A program made the position numbers and the translations under genes. DNA of 6,622 nucleotides from Holophagaceae bacterium (GTDB lineage Bacteria > Acidobacteriota > Holophagae > Holophagales > Holophagaceae): NCBI GenBank assembly GCA_003158505.1, contig PMJK01000180.1:179-6800 (forward strand), written 5' to 3'. Position 1 is the first letter of the stretch; the number at the start of each line of letters is the position of its first letter. Of the stretch, positions 1 to 5,327 are shown piece by piece. The notes beneath the pieces are model-generated. The model was given only the letters and a program-made list of their open reading frames with translations, made no database searches and was not told the origin of the DNA.

Positions 1-306
1 AAATAGGTATGAGAGCAGATCCTTTTCACATGAAGAGGAGGATCACCCACACCCTCAGCGCCTCGCTTACGCTCCATGCCTGGGCGTCGCAACACCGAGG
101 TGTGGGGGGCATCGCCCTCGAGGAACTCGGACAGCTGATCGAGGTAGCCCGAATTTTGGATGGGCGGAGTAGACCCCAGCTGACCTGCGGATATTAGGCG
201 GGACTCAATCGATAGGGAAGGAGCCGATTGGTACCACTTCTTTCACGCTCCTGTCACGCCCCCAATCCACCCAGACGGTCCAATGGAGGGCTCCAAAGGA
301 ATGGCC
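1..306. other. Left-edge region without a confident gene
   Basis: No gene can be called with confidence here. On the + strand a frame is open from the left edge to a TAG at 195-197. It has an ATG at 9, but no Shine-Dalgarno precedes that ATG or the one at 30. The exactly antiparallel - strand frame is also open from about base 230 to the left edge and reads as plausible protein. Both frames have GC-rich third positions because their codons are in register, so codon use cannot decide between them. The + frame could be the tail of a gene that starts outside the window, or the - frame an internal part of one. Neither product was recognised. Bases 198-306 hold only the leader of the downstream acetyltransferase gene, with no clear promoter. 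Confidence 0.4.
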
Positions 307-969
307 ATGACATCGGCCTCGACCTTCGCCTCATCGCCCTGTAGACCTCTCCCCAATTGCTGGGTGGTCCGAACGCGTAGCAACGAAGACATCCCAGGGG
401 TAGTTGAACTCATGCGGCGGGTCTACGTCCAGCCGCATGGCCCCGAGGCCGTCTGGCCCGCGGCATCCCTGAAGCAGCACCTGGAGGCCTTCCCAGAAGG
501 GCAGCTCCTGATCCAGGATGGGCAGGGAAAGGTGATCGCCGATTCCACCTCCATGCGGGTCAGTTCCGAAAGGGCCATGCGCCCCCACCGCTGGTCAGAG
601 ATTACAGGACACGGCACCCTCGCGCCCCACGACCCCCATGGCGAGGTGTTCTATGGAGTCGATTTGGCGGTGGATCCCAATTACCAGGGGATGGGGCTGG
701 CCCACATTCTCTATGCAGCCCGTGTCGCCCTGGCGACCCAGATGGGTTGCAGATCATTCGTGGCGGGAGCCCGCATGCCTGGCTACCACCTCGCTTCCGA
801 CCTCCTCACTCCTGAGAGCTATCTCGCGCTGGTCGAGCGCGGACTCATATTCGATCCCACCCTCTCCAAGCAACTCCGCCTCGGCTTCATTCTCCGTGGG
901 CTGCTGCGGGACTATATCGTTGATCCCGAGAGCGCGGATTGCGCGGCCCTCATCTCGATGGAGCTATGA
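307..969 (+). CDS. GNAT (RimI-like) N-acetyltransferase, partner of the downstream nitrilase-family enzyme
   Basis: The product is 220 residues and fits the GNAT fold, which transfers an acetyl group from acetyl-CoA to an amine; the acceptor is unknown. The key signature is motif A: the beta4 strand VDLAVDPNY runs into QGMGLA (residues 127-132), matching the acetyl-CoA pyrophosphate loop Q/R-x-x-G-x-G/A. AGARMPGY (153-160) and the tail RGLLRDYIVDPESADCAALI resemble the RimI-like domain fused to class 12 nitrilases, recalled from family knowledge rather than searched. No signal peptide is evident, so it is probably cytoplasmic. Three in-frame ATGs compete (283, 301, 307). I chose 307 because AAAGGA at 295-300 lies 6 bases upstream; 301 could use GGAGGG at 285-290. 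The stop overlaps the next gene in TGATG, indicating translational coupling and a joint role. Confidence 0.85.
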   Translation: MTSASTFASSPCRPLPNCWVVRTRSNEDIPGVVELMRRVYVQPHGPEAVWPAASLKQHLEAFPEGQLLIQDGQGKVIADSTSMRVSSERAMRPHRWSEITGHGTLAPHDPHGEVFYGVDLAVDPNYQGMGLAHILYAARVALATQMGCRSFVAGARMPGYHLASDLLTPESYLALVERGLIFDPTLSKQLRLGFILRGLLRDYIVDPESADCAALISMEL

Positions 970-971
970 TG
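960..971 (+). promoter_or_regulatory. Shine-Dalgarno plus TGATG coupling junction
   Basis: GGAG at 960-963 lies inside the last codons of the acetyltransferase gene, 5 bases before ATG 969 and 2 bases before ATG 966. The upstream stop TGA (967-969) overlaps both possible starts. This arrangement favours reinitiation by ribosomes finishing the first gene and explains why the two products could be made in matched amounts. Confidence 0.6.
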
Positions 972-1907
972 AGGTTCTCAGCGCCGAAGCCAGTGATGTC
1001 GCGTCCTGTGCGGGTTTGTGCAGTTCAGTACGCACTCCGGACGATCTCGAGCTTCAAGGAATTCGCCGATCATGTGGAATCCTTCGTGGATGTCGCCGAC
1101 GACTATGACGCGGACCTGATCGTGTTCCCCGAGCTCCTGGGAGTTCAGCTCATGGGCCCCACTAGCGGTGGGGGCGAGCCTTCCGAGGTCATGCGACGGC
1201 TGGCCTCGGAGCACACAGGGTCCTTTGACACGCTCTTCAAGCGACTCGCCACGGAGTACGAGCGGATCATTGTCGGCGGGACCATGCCCCGGATCGAAGG
1301 CGATCGGCTTCTGAACGTGGCCTCGGTCTACTTCCCGAACGCTGAGCCCCAACACCAGGCGAAACTCCACCTGACCCCTGCGGAACGAACGATCTGGAAG
1401 TTCTCGCCAGGCCATGACCTGATCGTGGTCGATACGAACTTCGGGAAGTTCGCCATGGCCATCTGCTACGACGTCCAGTTCCCTGAGCTGGTGAAGATAC
1501 TCTGCAACCACCATGGAGTCGAACTGGTCGTGGTTCCTTATATGACGGATGACCGTCGGGGTGCGTGTCGGGTGACGACCTGCGCCCGCGCCCGGGCCAT
1601 CGAGAACCAGATCTACACGGTCACGGCAGGCATGGTTGGAAGCCTTCCTTTGATGACGGATCTGACCAGCCAGTTCGCCCAGAGCGGCATCTATACACCT
1701 GCGGACCTAGCCTTTCCCATGGATGGCATCGCCACAGAGGCAGCGGCCAATGTGGAGCAGGTGATTGTCGCGGATCTCGACTTGGCGATCCTCGATCGGG
1801 CCCGAGACCACGGCAGTGTGCAGACATTCCGTGACAGCCAGCATGACACGCTGCACACCCGGTTCGACGGTGAGGTGAAGACGGTGAGACTCCGCTTCGG
1901 AGCCTGA
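969..1907 (+). CDS. Carbon-nitrogen hydrolase (nitrilase superfamily, class 12 / RimI-associated type)
   Basis: The 312-residue product is a nitrilase-superfamily amidohydrolase, which cleaves non-peptide C-N bonds through a Cys nucleophile. All three catalytic residues are visible: Glu55 in IVFPELLG, Lys132 in AKLHLTPAE (with the usual second Glu139), and Cys166 in MAICYDVQFPEL. Length and spacing match a complete single-domain enzyme. The region around Cys166 and the motif RARAIENQIYTV (about 207-218) support the subgroup that carries a RimI-like acetyltransferase domain at its N terminus; here that domain is the separate gene just upstream. No signal peptide is seen, so it is likely cytoplasmic. 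ATG 969 is preferred for its Shine-Dalgarno spacing; ATG 966 and ATG 996 (MSRPVRVCAVQY) are alternatives. The substrate is not predictable; family members are mostly uncharacterised. The family call is firm and the subgroup call moderately firm. Confidence 0.9.
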   Translation: MRFSAPKPVMSRPVRVCAVQYALRTISSFKEFADHVESFVDVADDYDADLIVFPELLGVQLMGPTSGGGEPSEVMRRLASEHTGSFDTLFKRLATEYERIIVGGTMPRIEGDRLLNVASVYFPNAEPQHQAKLHLTPAERTIWKFSPGHDLIVVDTNFGKFAMAICYDVQFPELVKILCNHHGVELVVVPYMTDDRRGACRVTTCARARAIENQIYTVTAGMVGSLPLMTDLTSQFAQSGIYTPADLAFPMDGIATEAAANVEQVIVADLDLAILDRARDHGSVQTFRDSQHDTLHTRFDGEVKTVRLRFGA

Positions 1908-2022
1908 GATTGCCAGGACAAAATTGAGGCCCCAATGGGGATGTCCACTCAAGGCCACGCAGGTTAATAGAAATACCCCGCCTGAGAATGGACCACTAAC
2001 GCTACCGAGGCTCTGACGAAAA

Positions 2023-2095
2023 CATTCCCCACTCCGCCTGTTGGGAGCCCCGTGTAACTTGCATGTTAACTGCAGAGCATCCGGCGTGGGGAATG
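2023..2095. repeat. Long inverted repeat around the start of the pyruvate-kinase-like gene
   Basis: The arm at 2023-2036 (CATTCCCCACTCCG) and the arm at 2082-2095 (CGGCGTGGGGAATG) pair at 13 of 14 positions, with the outermost ten exact. A 45-base spacer separates them. ATG 2063 lies in the spacer, and the alternative in-frame ATG 2093 is inside the 3' arm. As RNA this would be a stable hairpin enclosing the translation start; as DNA it could be a pair of operator half-sites. Which applies, if either, is not shown by the sequence. Confidence 0.55.
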
Positions 2096-4024
2096 CTCAA
2101 CGTCACTAAAATGGATCTGGGTGAATCCGCAATTCGATTGGCTGGAGGCTCCTTGAAAACCCTCGATGAGACCACCGTCCCTGTCCTCAAGGAAGAAATT
2201 CGCTCCCTTCAGCAGGACCTGCGGATGATCCAAACCACTTTGCTGAACGAGTGGGAACCCCACATTACGCGCGAATCATGGCGTCCCTCTGCCCGCAACC
2301 TTGCAGCCTATGTCGGCCTGAGAAGGATGGATCTGCGGGATCTTCAGGCCAGGCTTGCTCAGACGGGCTTGTCTTCCCTGGGCCGGTGCGAAGGGCATGT
2401 GGAAGCCACGCTGGAAGCCGTCGCGCTGGCTCTGGATGCTCTCTCGGGAGTACCTGCTGATGCCGGCCGATTAGCCCAGATCAGGGAAGAGGTCGAGGTT
2501 CAAGAGGGTCGCCTCGAACAGAACACGGAAGAATTGCTGGGATCTACTCCGGGCCATCGCCGAACCCGCATCATGGTCACCCTTCCTAGCGAGGCTGCCC
2601 AGGATCCGGCGCTGCCCAGGGAATGGCTGGCGCAAGGCATGGACTGCGCCCGAATCAACCTGGCCCATGACGGGCCCGAGGTCTGGGAGACCATGGTTCT
2701 CCATATCCGCCGGGCCGAAGCAGCCACCGGCCGCTCCTGCCGGATCCTGATGGATCTTGGTGGCCAGAAGTTACGAACGGGGGCTATGGCTTCGGCGCCC
2801 GCTGCCATCCATCTCAAAGTCAAGCGGGATGCGCGCGGGCAGGTGCTCCAATCCGCCAACGCCCTACTCGAGGCCCGCGGAGGCGAGGGAAGCCCCGCCG
2901 GACGGGACGGTGAGGGCAGGCGAACTCCCGCACGTATTGCCGTCGATCCCTCCTGGCTTCGAGGGGTGGGGGTTGGCGATTCCATCACCTTCATGGATCT
3001 GCTTGGGAAGCGGCGGGCATTGGAGGTGGTTCAGGAAGTGGGGTCCGAATCGTTCCGGGTGCGCTGCGAAACCAATGCCTACCTGGAGCCTGGGATCGAG
3101 TTGGAGCACCGCCCAAGGGGTAAGAAGAAGGTACGCCGTTGTCTGGTGGGTCCAGTGACATCCCAGTCCGTGAAGATCGTCGTTTTTGAAGGAGACTTCC
3201 TGCGCCTCACAGGGCCTTCGATACCGGGGGAACCTTCCATCTTCGACGAATCCGGGGAATTGGTGAGCAGTGCCCACATCCCGTGCCAAAGCCCTGAGGT
3301 ATTCCCCTTCCTTCGTCCCGGGGAGCGCGTTTTCATCGATGACGGAGCTCTGGAAACCGAGATCCTCCAGGTCGGAATGGGGGAGGCTCTCCTCAGGGTC
3401 ACCAAGGCCCGCCCCGAAGGGGAGAAGATCAAAAGCGAGAAGGGCATCAATTTCCCCGATTCCAACCTCGCGCTTTCCGCGTTGAGTGAAGAGGATCTGA
3501 AACATCTTCCCCTAGTCGCACGTCTGGCCGACATGGTGGGGTTCTCTTTCGTACAGGAGCCTGAGGATTTAAACCGCCTCATTCTAGAGTTGTCCCGCCA
3601 CACAGACCGGCCCCTTCCTATCCTTGCAAAAATCGAGACCGTCCGAGCTGTTCGCAACCTTCCCCACCTGATCGCCCGGGGAGCAGGACAGAGGGCATTC
3701 GGCGTGATGATCGCCAGAGGTGACCTAGCTATAGAACTGGGCTACGAGAGGCTCGCGGAAATCCAGGAGGAACTGTTGTGGCTCTGTGAGGCGGGCCATG
3801 TCCCTGTGGTCTGGGCTACCCAAGTCTTGGAATCCCTTCTCAAGCGCGGTGTCCCCTCCCGAGCCGAGATGACTGATGCCGCTATGGCGATGCGGGCGGA
3901 ATGCGTGATGCTGAACAAAGGTCCTTATCTCACCGAAGCCATCGCCTTGCTGGATAACGTAGAAGATCGGATGCAAGGGCATCAGAACAAGAAGCGGGCC
4001 ATGCTGCGAGCCCTGCATTGGTAG
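2063..4024 (+). CDS. Pyruvate-kinase-like protein, long form with N-terminal extension and no C-terminal domain
   Basis: Pyruvate kinase makes pyruvate and ATP from phosphoenolpyruvate and ADP; the barrel here keeps that fold. In order: an extra mostly helical N-terminal region (about 1-165, including RPSARNLAAYVGLRRMDLRDL at 74-94), the first barrel segment (TRIMVTL at 168-174; Arg197 and Asn199 in ARINLAHDG; Asp231 and Arg238 in MDLGGQKLRTG), an enlarged B domain (about 241-455), and the second barrel half. The latter holds AKIET (Lys523, Glu525), ARGDLAIE (Asp554) and ATQVLESL (Thr586), all matching catalytic positions. Lys236 replaces the Glu of K+-dependent enzymes, Ala201 the usual Ser, and MLNKGPYL the usual LSGETAKG. 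The protein stops about 35 residues later, so the canonical C-terminal domain is absent. The start is uncertain (ATG 2063, 2093 or 2111), and none has a good Shine-Dalgarno. Activity as a true pyruvate kinase is likely but unproven. Confidence 0.85.
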   Translation: MLTAEHPAWGMLNVTKMDLGESAIRLAGGSLKTLDETTVPVLKEEIRSLQQDLRMIQTTLLNEWEPHITRESWRPSARNLAAYVGLRRMDLRDLQARLAQTGLSSLGRCEGHVEATLEAVALALDALSGVPADAGRLAQIREEVEVQEGRLEQNTEELLGSTPGHRRTRIMVTLPSEAAQDPALPREWLAQGMDCARINLAHDGPEVWETMVLHIRRAEAATGRSCRILMDLGGQKLRTGAMASAPAAIHLKVKRDARGQVLQSANALLEARGGEGSPAGRDGEGRRTPARIAVDPSWLRGVGVGDSITFMDLLGKRRALEVVQEVGSESFRVRCETNAYLEPGIELEHRPRGKKKVRRCLVGPVTSQSVKIVVFEGDFLRLTGPSIPGEPSIFDESGELVSSAHIPCQSPEVFPFLRPGERVFIDDGALETEILQVGMGEALLRVTKARPEGEKIKSEKGINFPDSNLALSALSEEDLKHLPLVARLADMVGFSFVQEPEDLNRLILELSRHTDRPLPILAKIETVRAVRNLPHLIARGAGQRAFGVMIARGDLAIELGYERLAEIQEELLWLCEAGHVPVVWATQVLESLLKRGVPSRAEMTDAAMAMRAECVMLNKGPYLTEAIALLDNVEDRMQGHQNKKRAMLRALHW

Positions 4025-4032
4025 GCCCTCGT

Positions 4033-4046
4033 CCAGCGACTGCTGG
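4033..4046 (+). terminator. Possible weak terminator hairpin after the pyruvate-kinase-like gene
   Basis: CCAGC (4033-4037) and GCTGG (4042-4046) form a 5-bp stem with a GACT loop, 9 bases after the stop codon. No T-run follows directly; the nearest is GTTT at about 4064-4067. It marks the likely end of the transcription unit but is weak as an intrinsic terminator. Confidence 0.3.
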
Positions 4047-4108
4047 CCGAAATCGTCCCCCTTGTTTAGTCCCTATCCTTAAGTCGTGTTTCTGTATTGG
4101 AGCCTCAA

Positions 4109-4369
4109 ATGACAAGTCTTGGCACTGAGTTTGTTGGCAGACTCCCACCCGGCGCTGCAGGAGACTTGAAGAGGTCACTTCGCGATTATCGGCAGGTGGC
4201 AAGACACGAAAACATAAAGGGTGTAAAGATCCTCCCTGGTCGAGGCTGTGCCGTAGCAGAAGCCCAGGCAGGAACTGTTTATTCCATTGAGCAGATACCC
4301 GGCCTCCCTTTAACAGGATGCGATCGCGCACCATGCTGTGGCTGTTGCTACGTCGCGGTAGTGGAGTAA
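4109..4369 (+). CDS. Small Cys-rich protein with a C-terminal C-x4-CC-x-CC-Y motif
   Basis: The 86-residue product has no signal peptide or membrane segment. Its notable part is the tail: after IPGLPLTG come Cys71, Cys76, Cys77, Cys79 and Cys80, followed by Tyr81, ending YVAVVE; a sixth Cys is at 47. The pattern LPL-x-G-C-D-x3-C resembles small uncharacterised bacterial proteins ending in C-x4-C-x-C-x-Y that I recall only loosely, so the match is tentative. The cluster could bind a metal such as zinc or be redox-active; this is inference. The start is ATG 4109 with GGAG at 4099-4102, 6 bases upstream; TTG 4097 is a poorer option. Its stop (4367-4369) sits between the Shine-Dalgarno and start of the next small reading frame, so the two are probably co-translated if both are real. 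Confidence 0.5.
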   Translation: MTSLGTEFVGRLPPGAAGDLKRSLRDYRQVARHENIKGVKILPGRGCAVAEAQAGTVYSIEQIPGLPLTGCDRAPCCGCCYVAVVE

Positions 4370-4374
4370 ATGGT

Positions 4375-4569
4375 GTGATTCAGCCTAGCATTCCCGGAAG
4401 ACAGGCGAAGAGGGTCATCACCGAGATCGCCCCCGGTGTGCGGGTCCTGTTGGACGCCTATATGAAGGCCTACAACGAGGCCCCTGTGCGGGTCTCCCCC
4501 CCTGAAATCTACGGACATTGTCAACTAGGCGCTGGATGCATTCCTACCCCGCAAACACAACCCCCATAA
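4375..4569 (+). CDS. Small hypothetical protein (64 residues)
   Basis: This product was not recognised. It begins at GTG 4375, with GGAG at 4363-4366, 8 bases upstream; the same frame could also start at ATG 4318 inside the preceding gene, without a good Shine-Dalgarno. The middle (residues 10-34, including GVRVLLDAYMKAYNEA) looks like a short helical segment, and the tail is rich in Pro and Gln with two Cys (49 and 55). There is no signal peptide. Its stop TAA (4567-4569) is part of the next gene's Shine-Dalgarno (TAAGGAGG), which suggests coupling to that gene. It may be a genuine small protein or merely an open frame in a leader; the case for coding rests on the ribosome-binding site and tight packing. 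Confidence 0.35.
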   Translation: MIQPSIPGRQAKRVITEIAPGVRVLLDAYMKAYNEAPVRVSPPEIYGHCQLGAGCIPTPQTQPP

Positions 4570-4574
4570 GGAGG
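4568..4574 (+). promoter_or_regulatory. Near-perfect Shine-Dalgarno of the collagen-like gene
   Basis: AAGGAGG lies 6 bases before ATG 4581 and fixes that start over the more upstream in-frame ATG 4518. It overlaps the TAA stop of the 64-residue reading frame, so the two may be translationally linked. The strength of the site suggests the protein is well translated. Confidence 0.85.
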
Positions 4575-4580
4575 ACAACC

Positions 4581-5048
4581 ATGGCCAAGGCCAAGGACAA
4601 GGACAAGGAAAGGATGATGGAAAAGGTTGAAACACCGAAAAAGGTTAAGAAGCCGGAAAAGGTGAAGATGCGTCAGGAGGAAAAGGTCAAGAAGTCCAAG
4701 AAGAAGGCCCGGACGGCTGAGGAGGTCAAGGGGATTGCTTCAGTCGATCTGATGCTCGGCCTGCCGGACGATCCTGCCTCCTGCTCCTTTGAACCCGCCA
4801 CGGGACACCTCACCCTGAGGATCCCCCAACCTCCGGATGGACAGCCCGGTGCACAGGGACCTCTAGGACCCCAGGGCCCCGAGGGTGCCACGGGGCCTGG
4901 AGGCGCGGCTGGATCGGGGTTGGACCTGTCCAGGGCCCCCGGTGACGCGGACGCGTTCTTCCTCTTCGTGGACGAGGCCGGGAGGCTGGCCTACTCGGCC
5001 AATGGGGCGGTCTCCTTCGTGAGCCTCACGCCGGCCAACGATATCTAG
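4581..5048 (+). CDS. Collagen-like protein with Lys-rich N-terminal region
   Basis: The 155-residue product has three parts. Residues 1-50 are strongly basic and low in complexity, with 18 Lys mixed with Glu in repeats such as KVKKPEKVK. Residues 51-86 form a short linker (GIASVDLMLGLPDDPASCSF and onward). Residues 87-113 are nine unbroken Gly-X-Y triplets (GQP GAQ GPL GPQ GPE GAT GPG GAA GSG), the collagen signature. The tail (114-155) contains DADAFFLFVDEAGRLAYSANGAVSFVSLT, which looks beta-rich and could cap or trimerise the helix. There is no signal peptide, membrane segment or LPxTG anchor, so export is not evident. Nine triplets is short for a stable triple helix. Bacterial collagen-like proteins are often surface or fibre components, but the basic head could instead bind nucleic acid or polyanions. 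The start is fixed by AAGGAGG. Confidence 0.8.
   Translation: MAKAKDKDKERMMEKVETPKKVKKPEKVKMRQEEKVKKSKKKARTAEEVKGIASVDLMLGLPDDPASCSFEPATGHLTLRIPQPPDGQPGAQGPLGPQGPEGATGPGGAAGSGLDLSRAPGDADAFFLFVDEAGRLAYSANGAVSFVSLTPANDI
4587..4610 (+). repeat. Hexamer tandem repeat AAGGNN in the collagen-like gene
   Basis: Four consecutive hexamers (AAGGCC, AAGGAC, AAGGAC, AAGGAA) directly follow the start codons and encode alternating Lys with Ala, Asp, Asp and Glu. Such a tract is prone to slippage in steps of six bases, which would change length without breaking the frame. Confidence 0.6.
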
Positions 5049-5060
5049 AAACCTAACAGG

Positions 5061-5083
5061 CTCCCCCGGCCTTTGCCAGGGAG
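5061..5083 (+). terminator. Possible terminator hairpin after the collagen-like gene
   Basis: CTCCC (5061-5065) pairs with GGGAG (5079-5083), and GGC (5068-5070) pairs with GCC (5075-5077) across a CTTT loop, with a small internal bulge (CC against A). It starts 12 bases after the stop codon. No T-run follows, so it is either a weak or factor-assisted terminator or an mRNA-end stabilising hairpin. Confidence 0.4.
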
Positions 5084-5113
5084 GCAGGCTCACCGCATGA
5101 GTAGAGACTGACG

Positions 5114-5135
5114 CGTCGACTCGTTCTGTTCGACG
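5114..5135. repeat. Inverted repeat CGTCGA / TCGACG in the 5049-5327 non-coding region
   Basis: CGTCGA (5114-5119) and TCGACG (5130-5135) are exact inverted copies around a 10-base loop. The repeat lies about 200 bases upstream of the next gene and close to a second hairpin. It may be part of a structured untranslated RNA or an operator; the sequence alone does not decide. Confidence 0.35.
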
Positions 5136-5159
5136 GAGTGCCGCAACAGTCGCCGATTA

Positions 5160-5180
5160 GTGACGAGATAGAGTCGTCAC
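5160..5180. repeat. Inverted repeat GTGACGA / TCGTCAC
   Basis: The 7-base arms (5160-5166 and 5174-5180) are exact inverted copies around a 7-base centre. This geometry suits either an RNA hairpin or a dyad for a dimeric DNA-binding protein. It lies about 30 bases before the AT-rich patch that probably carries the promoter, so an operator role is possible but unproven. Confidence 0.4.
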
Positions 5181-5211
5181 GACGAAATCAAGCCACTGAA
5201 TCGCGTCCTTT

Positions 5212-5270
5212 TCGAGGGTATGCGATGGTTTTCCTTTGTTAATCATTCAATTGATTTTGGTTCTTATTAG
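5212..5270 (+). promoter_or_regulatory. AT-rich patch, possible promoter region for the peptide-barrel operon
   Basis: This is the most AT-rich stretch in the non-coding region, with TTTGTTAATCATTCAATTG and TTCTTATTAGG. It lies 58 bases before the start codon at 5328, in otherwise GC-rich DNA. No -35/-10 pair at standard spacing fits the sigma-70 consensus well, so only the region, not a specific promoter, is proposed. Confidence 0.3.
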
Positions 5271-5316
5271 GCTCTGGCTTGGCATCTTACCTGCCCTAGT
5301 TGCACCGACCCGAATT

Positions 5317-5324
5317 GGAGGTGA
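5317..5324 (+). promoter_or_regulatory. Ideal Shine-Dalgarno GGAGGTGA
   Basis: All eight bases are complementary to the usual 3' end of 16S rRNA, and the core GGAGG ends 6 bases before ATG 5328. It is the strongest ribosome-binding site in the window and is the main evidence that the 73-residue reading frame is translated. Confidence 0.85.
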
Positions 5325-5327
5325 GTT

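Noticed and set aside
92..103. ACACC-GA-GGTGT palindrome
   Set aside because: The arms are short, with a 2-base centre too tight for a hairpin and no context to suggest an operator.
638..1108. + strand frame overlapping the acetyltransferase and nitrilase-family genes
   Set aside because: The translation is rich in Trp, Ser and Arg, typical of an out-of-frame reading, and it crosses two well-supported genes.
978..1514. Long - strand open frame (178 codons) opposite the nitrilase-family gene
   Set aside because: It lies wholly antisense to a gene with an intact catalytic triad, and its translation shows no recognisable motif; GC-rich genes commonly throw such shadows.
1890..1902. CTCCG-CTT-CGGAG hairpin as terminator of the nitrilase-family gene
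   Set aside because: It lies within the last codons, has a 5-bp stem and no T-run; the nearby CCCC-AAT-GGGG (1930-1940) has only four pairs.
1941..1970. Promoter with TTAATA (1964-1969) as -10 upstream of the pyruvate-kinase-like gene
   Set aside because: No acceptable -35 element lies 16-18 bases upstream.
2864..3505. - strand open frame of 213 codons opposite the pyruvate-kinase-like gene
   Set aside because: It is antisense to conserved barrel and B-domain sequence, with no Shine-Dalgarno or domain signal.
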